9,096 nt of DNA, from positions 1-9,096 of the forward strand of contig CAYSPM010000115.1 of NCBI GenBank assembly GCA_964432925.1. Reading direction: 5' to 3'. Shown piece after piece: positions 1 through 6,929 of this stretch. The position numbers and the translations under genes are program-made. The stretch's first letter is position 1, and each line of letters opens with the position of its first letter. This stretch comes from CAYNTC01 sp964432925. Lineage in GTDB: Bacteria; Planctomycetota; Phycisphaerae; Sedimentisphaerales; Anaerobacaceae. The notes beneath the pieces were generated by a model. The model was not told the DNA's origin. It was given only the letters and a program-made list of their open reading frames with translations, and searched no databases.

Positions 1-263
1 CCATCACGTAGAGCATTGATAACCGTGCCGGCTACAATTGCCGGATCATTCGGGTCAATGCTGGTAAGTATGACGTTTTTGCCGCTGAAATTAATGGTCT
101 CGTAGTATGTGCCCGGCTCCACAATGACAACATCACCATCATTGCAGCCTCGGATTGCCGTTTGAATCCCGGAGTACTCAGTCGGAACTCGACGTACTTC
201 AGCTTGCCCTGAGGTCACAGTCGCCAACAGAACAGCAAAACTCCAGAGAATGAACCCTTTCAT
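1..263 (-). CDS. Secreted right-handed beta-helix-type protein, N-terminal fragment
   Basis: Only the first 87 codons lie in the window; the gene continues past the left edge. The ATG at 263 follows an AGGAAGG ribosome site at good distance. Residues 1-21 form a signal peptide: Met-Lys-Gly, then a hydrophobic stretch (FILWSFAVLLATV), ending near SGQA. The protein is therefore probably exported. The mature start reads YSGIQTAIRGCNDGDVVIV, then EPGTYYETI and GKNVILTSIDPNDP. This 'calculate a path, GD-x-V-x-V-x-PGTY-x-E-x-I, GKN-hydrophobic-LTS' pattern is typical of the first coils of parallel beta-helix (PbH1, pectin-lyase-fold) proteins, which are abundant in planctomycetes. Whether it binds or cleaves polysaccharide cannot be judged because the rest is missing. 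It is the last gene on the minus strand here and has its own long leader. Confidence 0.7.
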   Translation of the reverse strand, partial: MKGFILWSFAVLLATVTSGQAEVRRVPTEYSGIQTAIRGCNDGDVVIVEPGTYYETINFSGKNVILTSIDPNDPAIVAGTVINALRD

Positions 264-622
264 TGCTTTTTCCTTCCTGATATATCGACTATTTGTAGCA
301 AGGCCGATTTGCTGTCGGTATAACCTACCTCCGAATATTCCCCGTATATAATTTCATACACAAAATCGACCGCTATTGCAAGGAATATTTGAATACCTCA
401 AACGCAACAACACTCTGTTTTCATGGCAATTGTTGCGCTATCTATCTAAAAAGACGAATGTGCGTATTCTCTGTTACATAATTCCCGCTTTTTCCTGAAA
501 ATTTTTTACTCAAAAAGTGAATACAAAAGTGCCCGGAGAGCTCTTCTCCGACTTGGTGCGCTTTTACTATCGAGTCCCTCAATGAAGCCACATGCCGGCT
601 ACAAAACAGGCCATTTTTCTTA
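264..622. other. Intergenic region without a convincing gene, with a dyad at 403-437
   Basis: These 359 bases lie between the beta-helix gene and the uracil-DNA glycosylase gene, both on the minus strand. I see no recognisable coding sequence. A perfect inverted repeat, CGCAACAA (403-410) and TTGTTGCG (430-437), encloses 19 bases; it lies upstream of the candidate promoter and could be an operator or a stem-loop. A second small hairpin, CGGAGA (534-539) with TCTCCG (545-550) and a 5-base loop, lies about 70 bases past the glycosylase stop. Its minus-strand exit has only a short T run, so it is at best a weak terminator for that gene. Confidence 0.55.
353..381 (-). promoter_or_regulatory. Possible sigma70-type promoter for the beta-helix gene
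   Basis: Reading the minus strand, TTGCAA (381-376) is followed after exactly 17 bases by TATGAA (358-353), each matching the consensus at four of six positions. It sits about 90 bases upstream of the ATG at 263. The match is moderate and in AT-rich DNA, so this is only a candidate. Confidence 0.3.
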
Positions 623-1348
623 CTATTGTGGAATTGGCAATCCGAGTTCAGCAAGGACTTTTTTCATGTCCTCCCAGACCCGTCTGCGGTTCTCCTGCGA
701 GTAATTTCGCAACAGATAAGCGGTGTGATATGTAGCCATAAGTTTTATGGGGGGCTGGCCAATACCTGCATAGTACTCATGAAACTGACCACGCAGTTGG
801 CCTATAGACTTGTTCGTGTTCAACAGCGTCCTCGCCGCATGCGCACCCAGAGCAACGATAACCTCCGGCTTGATTATCTCGATCTGCCTCTGGAGATACG
901 GCAGACAGCTTATTATTTCATCCGGCCGGGGGTCGCGATTCTCCGGCGGACGACACTTCAGAATGTTGCCAATAAAAACATCGCTGCGCTTCAGCCCGCA
1001 GGCCGCAATTACCTTATCCAGCAGTTGCCCCGCCCTTCCCACGAAAGGCCGACCCTGGGCGTCCTCATCAGCTCCCGGCGCTTCGCCAACAAACATTATC
1101 TGAGCGTTCGGATGGCCTTCGCCTGGCACAGCATTAGTTCGCAACGAACCCAGATCACACTTGCGACATTGACGAACTTCATCAGCGATTCTTTCAAGCT
1201 CTTCAGCCGCTTCAGCTACCGCCTGACCATTTTCTTGACTCGATGGCTCCGCCATTGAATTCTCACCCTTGACAGTAAAGCCGCAAAAAAAACGCTCCAT
1301 TTCAACATGCTGACGAACGACCTTGCCTATATCAACATCCTTTTCCAT
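623..1348 (-). CDS. Family-4 uracil-DNA glycosylase (4Fe-4S)
   Basis: Removes uracil from DNA as the first step of base-excision repair. With the ATG at 1348 the protein has 241 residues. Visible hallmarks: a CRKC pair at about residues 61-64, two more cysteines at about 132 (KCRPPENR) and 148 (IISCLPY), together the four iron-sulphur ligands; the active-site loop VGEAPGADED at about 87-96 followed by GRPFVGRAGQLLD; and the C-terminal YHTAYLLR motif at about 207-214 with its conserved His. Order and spacing fit UDG family 4. The start is not settled. The frame stays open to a TTG at 1438, but that would place the gdhA terminator inside the gene. ATG 1255 has the best ribosome site (AAGGGTGAGA) and gives 210 residues, the usual family length. 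I prefer 1348 because the segment VVRQHVEMERFFCGF resembles the N-terminal helix of planctomycete homologues, as I recall them. Confidence 0.95.
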   Translation of the reverse strand: MEKDVDIGKVVRQHVEMERFFCGFTVKGENSMAEPSSQENGQAVAEAAEELERIADEVRQCRKCDLGSLRTNAVPGEGHPNAQIMFVGEAPGADEDAQGRPFVGRAGQLLDKVIAACGLKRSDVFIGNILKCRPPENRDPRPDEIISCLPYLQRQIEIIKPEVIVALGAHAARTLLNTNKSIGQLRGQFHEYYAGIGQPPIKLMATYHTAYLLRNYSQENRRRVWEDMKKVLAELGLPIPQ

Positions 1349-1386
1349 CACGAGCAATTCTAACGCCTGACGCAAACCAAGACAAT

Positions 1387-1418
1387 AAAAAAGGACGCCC
1401 GCAAAGCAAGCGTCCTTT
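1387..1418 (-). terminator. Intrinsic terminator of gdhA
   Basis: A perfect 9-bp stem (AAAGGACGC at 1390-1398 with GCGTCCTTT at 1410-1418) encloses an 11-base loop. On the minus strand it runs directly into a six-T tract (1392-1387), some of whose bases also close the stem. It starts 27 bases after the gdhA stop codon, so it ends gdhA transcription and separates it from the glycosylase gene downstream. Confidence 0.85.
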
Positions 1419-1444
1419 ATTGAATATGTCTGCAACAAACTAAT

Positions 1445-2788
1445 CTACACAAGGCCCTGTGCCAACATCGCATTAGCTACTTTAATGAAGCCGGCAATAT
1501 TTGCTCCCACCACAAAGTTACCCGCACAGCCGTACTCCTCTGCCGCCTGGCTGGCGTTTCTATAGATTGTTACCATGATGTTCTTAAGTTCCGCATCAGT
1601 TTTCTCAAAAGTCCATGGAATGCGCTGGCTATTCTGAGCCATCTCAAGGCCGGAGACCGCAACCCCCCCCGCATTAGCAGCCTTGCCAGGCAAAAATATC
1701 ACCTTGTTCTCATGGAAAACACTCACGGCTTCCGGCGTACAGGGCATGTTCGCACCCTCACCGACGGCAATACAACCATTCTTGACCAACGTCTTGGCCG
1801 ACGCTTCGTCAAGCTCGTTCTGTGTAGCACAGGGAAGTGCTACATCGCACTTGATATTCCATACACCGCTGCAGCCCTCGGTATATTGAGCACTTTTATG
1901 GATAGCAACGTACTGCTTTATACGCTTTCGCTCTACCTCCTTAATTTGCTTGACGGTATCGAGCTTGACACCACCTGGGTCGTGTATGAAGCCATTGGAG
2001 TCACTGAGCGTGACAACTTTGCCGCCGAGTTGATGAACTTTCTCGGAAGCATATATAGCCACGTTACCGGCTCCTGATATGCTCACGGTCATCCCATCGA
2101 AACTTTTACCTACAGCTTTTAGTGCCTCCTCAACTATATAAACCATGCCGTAGCCGGTAGCCTCGGTCCGCACTAACGACCCACCCCATTCCAGGCCTTT
2201 ACCCGTTAACGTTCCTGTGAACTCATTACATATTCGCTTATATTGGCCGAACATAAAGCCAATCTCGCGTCCGCCGACGCCGATATCACCCGCAGGGATA
2301 TCCGTATCCGGCCCGATGTGCCGGAACAACTCGCTCATAAAGCTCTGGCAAAAACGCATCACTTCTGCATCACTTTTACCCTTAGGATCAAAATCAGAAC
2401 CGCCTTTGCCGCCTCCCATCATCAGCCCGGTCAGCGAATTTTTCAGAATCTGTTCGAAGCCGAGGAACTTTATAATCCCAAGGTACACACTCGGATGAAA
2501 ACGTATACCTCCCTTGTACGGGCCCAAGGCGCTGTTGAACTCAACACGAAAGCCACGGTTAACACAGAAATTCCCTTTATCGTCCTGCCAGGGAACCCGG
2601 AAGATAATCTGTCTTTCGGGCTCAACCATTCGCTCCAGAATTCCCGCCTTTATATAGTCAGGATTTCTATCGAGCACCACTGCCAAGGACTCCAGAACTT
2701 CCTTGACCGCCTGGTGAAATTCCACCTCACCTGGATTACGCCTGAGAACTTGCTCATAGACTGCCTCGATAATGCTGTTTGCCGCCAC
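1445..2788 (-). CDS. gdhA: NADP-type glutamate dehydrogenase
   Basis: Catalyses reductive amination of 2-oxoglutarate with ammonium to L-glutamate in the cytoplasm, usually with NADPH. The protein aligns along its whole length with E. coli GdhA as I remember it: RMVEPERQIIFRVPW, ALGPYKGGIRFHPSV, FLGFEQILKNSLTGL, GGGKGGSDFDPKGKS with catalytic Lys128, DIPAGDIGVGGREIGFM, the Rossmann loop SGAGNVAIYA near 240, DVALPCATQNELD, EGANMPCT, PGKAANAGGVAVSGLEMAQN and the C-terminal NIAGFIKVANAMLAQG. The usual Pro before the Met-Gly-Gly-Gly-Lys loop is Met. GTG 2788 is chosen because GAGGTGA stands 5 bases upstream and gives 447 residues, the same length as the E. coli enzyme; a GTG at 2797 would add three residues but has no ribosome site. 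The divergent LysR-type gene and shared upstream region suggest transcriptional control. A strong terminator follows. Confidence 0.98.
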   Translation of the reverse strand: MAANSIIEAVYEQVLRRNPGEVEFHQAVKEVLESLAVVLDRNPDYIKAGILERMVEPERQIIFRVPWQDDKGNFCVNRGFRVEFNSALGPYKGGIRFHPSVYLGIIKFLGFEQILKNSLTGLMMGGGKGGSDFDPKGKSDAEVMRFCQSFMSELFRHIGPDTDIPAGDIGVGGREIGFMFGQYKRICNEFTGTLTGKGLEWGGSLVRTEATGYGMVYIVEEALKAVGKSFDGMTVSISGAGNVAIYASEKVHQLGGKVVTLSDSNGFIHDPGGVKLDTVKQIKEVERKRIKQYVAIHKSAQYTEGCSGVWNIKCDVALPCATQNELDEASAKTLVKNGCIAVGEGANMPCTPEAVSVFHENKVIFLPGKAANAGGVAVSGLEMAQNSQRIPWTFEKTDAELKNIMVTIYRNASQAAEEYGCAGNFVVGANIAGFIKVANAMLAQGLV

Positions 2789-2793
2789 TTTTG

Positions 2794-2800
2794 TCACCTC
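2794..2800 (-). promoter_or_regulatory. Ribosome-binding site that decides the gdhA start
   Basis: The minus strand reads GAGGTGA, then five bases, then GTG at 2788. The first GTG in the frame (2797) lies inside this Shine-Dalgarno sequence, so it is unlikely to be the start. Confidence 0.7.
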
Positions 2801-2866
2801 AATTAGAAATTCAGACTTCTGTTTTGCATTCGCATTACGATAAGCTATACTAATATCTTAATTACA

Positions 2867-2887
2867 ATATTGCATCGGACACAATAT
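2867..2887. promoter_or_regulatory. LysR-type binding box (T-N11-A dyad)
   Basis: ATATTG (2867-2872) and CAATAT (2882-2887) form a perfect dyad around nine bases. It contains the T-N11-A core (T2871, A2883) that defines LysR-family operators. It lies in the divergent region between gdhA and the LysR-type gene and overlaps the candidate -35 box of the latter, the arrangement expected for autoregulation. The region is AT-rich, so chance is not excluded. Confidence 0.55.
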
Positions 2888-2898
2888 CAATATAAAAT
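2870..2898 (+). promoter_or_regulatory. Candidate promoter of the LysR-type gene
   Basis: TTGCAT (2870-2875), a 17-base spacer and TAAAAT (2893-2898, five of six to consensus) lie about 65 bases before the ATG at 2963. The -35 box sits inside the T-N11-A dyad. Confidence 0.4.
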
Positions 2899-2962
2899 AG
2901 CATAACAACGTAGCGGTATACAAGGAACTAAATAGTAATATAGCTTATCAGGTTGCCTTATA

Positions 2963-3847
2963 ATGCATATAGAAACGCTTAAGATATTCTGTGATTTGGC
3001 CGACTTAAGAAGCTTTTCAAAAACAGCCGAAAAGCACTTATTGAGCCAATCCGCAATCTCACAGCAACTTGCGCAGTTGGAAGTTCTGCACAAGTGCCAA
3101 CTTATTGATCGGAAGAAAAGGCCAATTGAACTGACAAAAGCCGGCCAGTTGCTCTATCAAGCTTCAAAAGACATAATGGATAGATACGAGCAACTCAAGA
3201 GTGAACTGAACACTCTGAAATCATCAAACACGGAAAGAATCAACGTCGCCGCCATATTCAGCATTGGAATGCACACTTTACCGGACTACGTTAAGAAATT
3301 CATGGTTCGCTACCCCAACATCAATGTCCATATCGAATATCTAAGCGTCGACCGAATTTATGAGCTGGTTTTGAGCGGCGATGTCGATGTCGGACTCGTT
3401 GCCGTCCCCAAGAAAGATAAAAGGTTCGATGTATACGATTTCGAAAATGAACCTCTCGTATTTGTTTGCAGCCCGAAGCATGCACTGTCACATGAGTCTC
3501 AACTCGACATTCATAAGTTGCAGTTTGAAAGATTTATTGGTTTCGAGAAAGGTGTGCCGACACGATCGTGGATTGACAGCATACTCGAACGATACAACAT
3601 TGTAATTCGTCCGGCAATGGAATTTGACAACATTGAAACCATTAAACGAGCTGTCGAGATAAATTCAGGCGTGAGCATCCTGCCTCAGACTTCTTTGCTT
3701 CAAGAACTTGGCAGTGGAACACTAAGAGCGATACACTTTTCAAACGAACCACTTTTCAGACCAACCGGAATAATTGTCCGAAAAGACAAGATATTGGGCC
3801 AAGCTGGCCGATACTTTATCGAGCTGCTACGAAAAAGAGCAAGGTAG
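2963..3847 (+). CDS. LysR-family transcriptional regulator, divergent to gdhA
   Basis: A DNA-binding regulator of 294 residues, the normal LysR length. Residues 1-60 form the winged helix-turn-helix: MHIETLKIFCDLADLRSFSKTA, then SQSAISQQLAQLE as the recognition helix, then the wing LIDRKKRPIELTKAG. A linker helix follows (about 65-88). The remaining part is the periplasmic-binding-protein-like effector domain, with RINVAAIFSIG, VDVGLVAVP, PLVFVCSPKHALS, IGFEKGVPTRSWID and the late VEINSGVSILPQTSL typical of CysL/CbbR-like members. Because LysR genes usually control the divergent neighbour, and the shared region holds a T-N11-A box, control of gdhA is inferred, by analogy with GltC acting on glutamate synthase in Bacillus. 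The effector is unknown; 2-oxoglutarate or another nitrogen-status signal is only a guess. The ribosome site is weak (CAGG about 10 bases upstream). Confidence 0.94.
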   Translation: MHIETLKIFCDLADLRSFSKTAEKHLLSQSAISQQLAQLEVLHKCQLIDRKKRPIELTKAGQLLYQASKDIMDRYEQLKSELNTLKSSNTERINVAAIFSIGMHTLPDYVKKFMVRYPNINVHIEYLSVDRIYELVLSGDVDVGLVAVPKKDKRFDVYDFENEPLVFVCSPKHALSHESQLDIHKLQFERFIGFEKGVPTRSWIDSILERYNIVIRPAMEFDNIETIKRAVEINSGVSILPQTSLLQELGSGTLRAIHFSNEPLFRPTGIIVRKDKILGQAGRYFIELLRKRAR

Positions 3848-3919
3848 GCAATAACAGCTTATGTATTGATATTAAGCCGGTGCTTTTTCCGTCAGTAATT
3901 TAGGGATTAGAGAACAAAG

Positions 3920-4519
3920 GTGTCAATTAAGGCAATAATATTTGATCTAGATGGGACAATAACCCAGCCGTATTTTGATTTCGATGCCATCCGTGAAGAA
4001 ATGGGCCTGAAAAGAGACTCCGGACCCGTTCTAGAGCAGATGGAGAAAATGTCGCCTGAACAGCGCCAACGCGCAGAACACATACTGCACCTCCATGAAC
4101 AACAAGCGGTCATTAAGTCAGAGCTGAATCCCGGGACCAAACAAACCCTTTCACAACTTCGGGAAAGGGGCATCCATATTGGTGTCTTAACACGTAACAA
4201 GCGAAGTAACGCCCAGGCTATCGCCGAAAAACACGGCTTGAAACTCGATGCCATTATTGGAAGAGAGCAGGGTCCGGTTAAACCAGACGCATTTGGTGTT
4301 GTGCAAATATGCAGGCACTTCGGCGTTAAACCACAAGAAACTATCCTTGTTGGTGATTACTTATTCGATCTGCTCTGTGCCAAAGCTGCCGGTGCCATTG
4401 CGGTGCTGCTAACAAATCACAACCAGTCCGAAGACTTTGCTGAACACGCCGATTTTGTCATTGAAAATATAAGCCAGATACTCCAAATAGTCGAAAATAA
4501 AACAATGGATGAAACGTGA
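3920..4519 (+). CDS. HAD-superfamily phosphatase
   Basis: A soluble phosphohydrolase of 199 residues. All four HAD motifs are present: motif I FDLDGT with nucleophile Asp9 and acid/base Asp11; motif II Thr91 in VLTRN; motif III Lys121 in GPVKPD; motif IV VGDYLFD with Asp146 and Asp150. A helical cap region lies between about 20 and 70, so it is of the small C1-cap, phosphoglycolate-phosphatase-like group. The substrate cannot be read from sequence; phosphoglycolate, sugar phosphates or nucleotides are all possible. The start is GTG at 3920 with no clear ribosome site, chosen because the HAD strand begins directly after it. It overlaps or abuts the next gene, so the two are probably translationally coupled. 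Only 72 bases separate it from the LysR-type gene. Confidence 0.92.
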   Translation: MSIKAIIFDLDGTITQPYFDFDAIREEMGLKRDSGPVLEQMEKMSPEQRQRAEHILHLHEQQAVIKSELNPGTKQTLSQLRERGIHIGVLTRNKRSNAQAIAEKHGLKLDAIIGREQGPVKPDAFGVVQICRHFGVKPQETILVGDYLFDLLCAKAAGAIAVLLTNHNQSEDFAEHADFVIENISQILQIVENKTMDET

Positions 4520-5336
4520 TATGAATAATGTACAGATAAAGCTACTCATTCTGTCTGTCGTTAGCTTGATGCTCGCTGTTAGTGCTTCCCGTGCCTGTCG
4601 ATGCACAGAAATTTCAACAGCAGGTCAGCCTGAACCAGCAGATGCAAATCAGCTTGAGGCAATCTTAACAAAACTGAAACAGAGAACTACCGATCTGCAA
4701 TCCTACCAGGCCCAGGTGGAGTATATTTTCAGACAACCACTGCTCGAATCAAAAACACTCAGGAAAGGTGTTCTGTACTATGCGAGATTGGATAAAAAAT
4801 CCAGGCTTCGACTGAACTTCACAACTCTAAAGCAGGATGATGAAAAAGAACAAAAATATCTCGAACACTTCATCTTCGACGGTATCTGGCTAACTCATAT
4901 CGACTATCAGATCAAATCTGTCCAACGTCGTCAATTAGCTGAGCCGAACGAACCCATCGATGCCTTCGACCTGGCAAGCAGAAATTTACCGATAGTTGGC
5001 TTTGCAAAAGTAGAAAACCTGAGAAAACAGTTTGAAATAGATTTGGTCCCGCAGGGGCCAACCGAACCGGCGTCAACTATTCAACTGCATCTGAAAACCA
5101 AAGCCGATTCGGTCTACAGAGATGATTACACCTTTATCGACTTTTGGATCGATAGAAAATCAATGCTGCCAGCAAAAGTCATCGCTGTAACCACCGAGGA
5201 AGATGTCTACGAAATAAAGTTGCTTCAGCCGAAGGTAAACCAGCAAATAGCCCAGGAGGTTTTTGACTTCAAGATTCCTGGTGGTTTCGGCGAGCCAGAG
5301 ATAATCCCACTTAAACAGAACAAAGCTCAAAAATAA
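4509..5336 (+). CDS. Exported LolA-like (lipoprotein-carrier fold) protein
   Basis: The first about 29 residues are a signal peptide: a basic start, a hydrophobic core (IKLLILSVVSLMLAV) and SASRA before a CRC sequence. The cysteines are not in a proper lipobox, so a soluble periplasmic protein is more likely than a lipoprotein. The mature part resembles the LolA/LolB fold: a helix LEAILTKLKQRTTDLQSYQAQVEYIF, strands KGVLYYARLDKKSRLRLNF and HFIFDGIWLTHIDYQIKSV, then FIDFWIDRKSMLPAKVIAV and a closing strand EVFDFKIPGG. These match the 'reduced-trust' planctomycete LolA-like group; its role in carrying lipoproteins or lipids is inferred from fold only. ATG 4509 overlaps the HAD stop by 11 bases; ATG 4521 is an equally plausible start with GGATG upstream and leaves 271 residues. 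Confidence 0.75.
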   Translation: MKRDMNNVQIKLLILSVVSLMLAVSASRACRCTEISTAGQPEPADANQLEAILTKLKQRTTDLQSYQAQVEYIFRQPLLESKTLRKGVLYYARLDKKSRLRLNFTTLKQDDEKEQKYLEHFIFDGIWLTHIDYQIKSVQRRQLAEPNEPIDAFDLASRNLPIVGFAKVENLRKQFEIDLVPQGPTEPASTIQLHLKTKADSVYRDDYTFIDFWIDRKSMLPAKVIAVTTEEDVYEIKLLQPKVNQQIAQEVFDFKIPGGFGEPEIIPLKQNKAQK

Positions 5337-5387
5337 CTGACTGTTTTTACATCTTCCAGGTCGATAAATAACACAGGAGTAGTTCGT

Positions 5388-6929
5388 ATGGCTTTAGTAA
5401 CAATCAGCAACGATGATTTCCATCAGTTAATCGCAAAACGCGCACAAACACTTCTTGGTTTAGCAAACTACCTAACCAAGTGTAGCTCTCGTGAACAATT
5501 CCTGACACGTCCTTTTTTGGGTGAATTTTTTTCACAGTCCATGCAGATCGAGGAGCTTCTCGATACGTACGACGCACGCAATAATTGCCAGTGGTGCCTA
5601 TTCAGATCGCTGATAGCAGCAATCAAGCTCTTTTCCGATGTATGTTATGAACTACTTCACATCGAGCATGCTTTGCCAGCCTATCGGCTGTTACCAATCC
5701 AACACGACTTTGTCAAAGCAACCAGACAAACACTTCAATTCAATGGAGATGTGCTTATGCGAGCGGCAAAGCAATTGCTCGCCAAAGCTGATGAGCTTGC
5801 CCTGCCGATTCCCACGGAGATTCTTCGCGAGAGTTCTTACTCTGAAGATCTTCCCCCAGGCCGATTACCGCGAGACTGCCGTACGCGCAAAACCGAGACC
5901 GTCTCCGAGATGGTAACTCTCCTGGCTACCGCCTTTTTAAATCTCGCCGCTGAAAGCAAAGATGTTCGCGCCGCTGACAAAGCCGAGCCGCAAGAGTACA
6001 CCAACTATGTCGCTAATTCGATCACCGAAGAAAGTTTGCGAGCTCTGGAGCTCCGTTTCCACAACCTTCAATCACAGTATGACACGTATGTCTCCGGTAC
6101 TGAAGCTGAACAATTGGACACAGACCTGCTCGTACTCAGGGGGCACATAAGCGTTGTCTTTCATCTTCTTAAAACCGCCACCTCATTTGCTCACTATTAC
6201 GAGAGGCATCTGAATAAGCCGCCTTACACGATATTAGCTGCGCACGAGCCATTGGCAACGCCGGATACTCTGCTGGCCATGCTGATGAATTATTCCATCA
6301 CTTACATCAGTTTATATATAAGCTGCGCAGAGAATCTATGCCGCCAAATGCTCAAACGCTATGCTGAAGTCGGACAGATAGAGGTACCCATCCCTCAGTA
6401 CCGTGGATTCCATGTTCGGCCCGCCACACTGATCTCAAAGCTCGTTATGCACTACGGAAGCGAAGTCTACATGCGGTTGGATAATGACATCTACGATGCC
6501 ACCTCGCCCCTTGAACTGTTCCGTGCCAACGAAAAGATAAACGCCCAGAAACGCAGGCGTCTGGCAAATGAAATCGTTCGACTAAGGCTCGTTCCAGAAT
6601 GGGCAAGCGGAAAAGACATAAAGACTATCGTCCGTGACGTCTTACTGGCACTGGTCGAGCAAAGCAAACTCATTGTATATGAGCAGCCTTTGCAACTACC
6701 CGAAGAACTTGCACGACAAGAGGGAACACTCCTGGAGAAGGTCTCCGACGAGATCGCCCAGCTCTTGGCGCTGGGTAAGGTTGACATCGCAACTGAAATG
6801 ACAACAACGTTTATTGGCGACAAACGAGTGCTGGCAGACATAAAGCTCTTAGCAGAGTCCGGCTACGGCGAGGACAACTTCGGCAACAACATCCCCCTGC
6901 TGGAGAAACTCGCCTATCTACGCCGCTGA
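5388..6929 (+). CDS. Large helical protein with embedded HPr-like phosphocarrier domain
   Basis: 513 residues, soluble, no signal peptide, with a clean AGGAG ribosome site 8 bases before ATG. Residues 1-330 are almost wholly helical and match no family I recognise. Residues about 331-375 look like HPr: the strand IEVPIPQ, then GFHVRPATLISK, where His342, Arg344, Pro345 and Ala346 correspond to the phosphorylated His15 loop of HPr. Without gaps, Ser373 falls 31 residues after His342, the His15-Ser46 distance. The expected last strand and helix of HPr seem to come at about 395-425 (RLRLVPEWASGKDIKTIVRD), after an extra basic segment (QKRRRLANE). A further about 85 residues follow. HPr carries phosphate from PEP via enzyme I; here a regulatory rather than sugar-transport role is inferred, as no PTS genes are near. 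It probably shares a transcript with the HAD and LolA-like genes (51-base gap). Confidence 0.75.
   Translation: MALVTISNDDFHQLIAKRAQTLLGLANYLTKCSSREQFLTRPFLGEFFSQSMQIEELLDTYDARNNCQWCLFRSLIAAIKLFSDVCYELLHIEHALPAYRLLPIQHDFVKATRQTLQFNGDVLMRAAKQLLAKADELALPIPTEILRESSYSEDLPPGRLPRDCRTRKTETVSEMVTLLATAFLNLAAESKDVRAADKAEPQEYTNYVANSITEESLRALELRFHNLQSQYDTYVSGTEAEQLDTDLLVLRGHISVVFHLLKTATSFAHYYERHLNKPPYTILAAHEPLATPDTLLAMLMNYSITYISLYISCAENLCRQMLKRYAEVGQIEVPIPQYRGFHVRPATLISKLVMHYGSEVYMRLDNDIYDATSPLELFRANEKINAQKRRRLANEIVRLRLVPEWASGKDIKTIVRDVLLALVEQSKLIVYEQPLQLPEELARQEGTLLEKVSDEIAQLLALGKVDIATEMTTTFIGDKRVLADIKLLAESGYGEDNFGNNIPLLEKLAYLRR

Larger units (their letters stand above)
2839..2949. repeat. 11-bp inverted repeat spanning the gdhA/lysR control region
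   Basis: GATAAGCTATA at 2839-2849 and its exact reverse complement TATAGCTTATC at 2939-2949 are 89 bases apart. Extending outwards to 14 positions on the inner side keeps 13 matches. One copy lies near the gdhA leader, the other just ahead of the lysR start, so each divergent gene has one copy in the same orientation relative to itself. Two distant operator sites bound by one regulator, with looping, is a possible reading. Confidence 0.5.

Noticed and set aside
442..654. 70-codon minus-strand open frame past the glycosylase stop
   Set aside because: It begins inside the glycosylase gene with no proper ribosome site, is low in recognisable pattern and is rich in Ser, Cys and His in a way typical of non-coding AT-rich DNA.
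626..1258. Long plus-strand open frame opposite the glycosylase gene
   Set aside because: It is the antisense of a clearly recognised gene, has no ribosome site and its translation resembles nothing.
2243..2806. Long plus-strand open frame opposite gdhA
   Set aside because: Antisense to a strongly conserved enzyme; the same holds for the shorter plus-strand frames at 1683-2077.
3857..3888. Possible attenuator between the LysR-type and HAD genes (GCTTA/TAAGC and AAGC/GCTT stems with five T)
   Set aside because: Both stems are only 4-5 bp and AT-rich; a terminator here would be plausible but is not supported.
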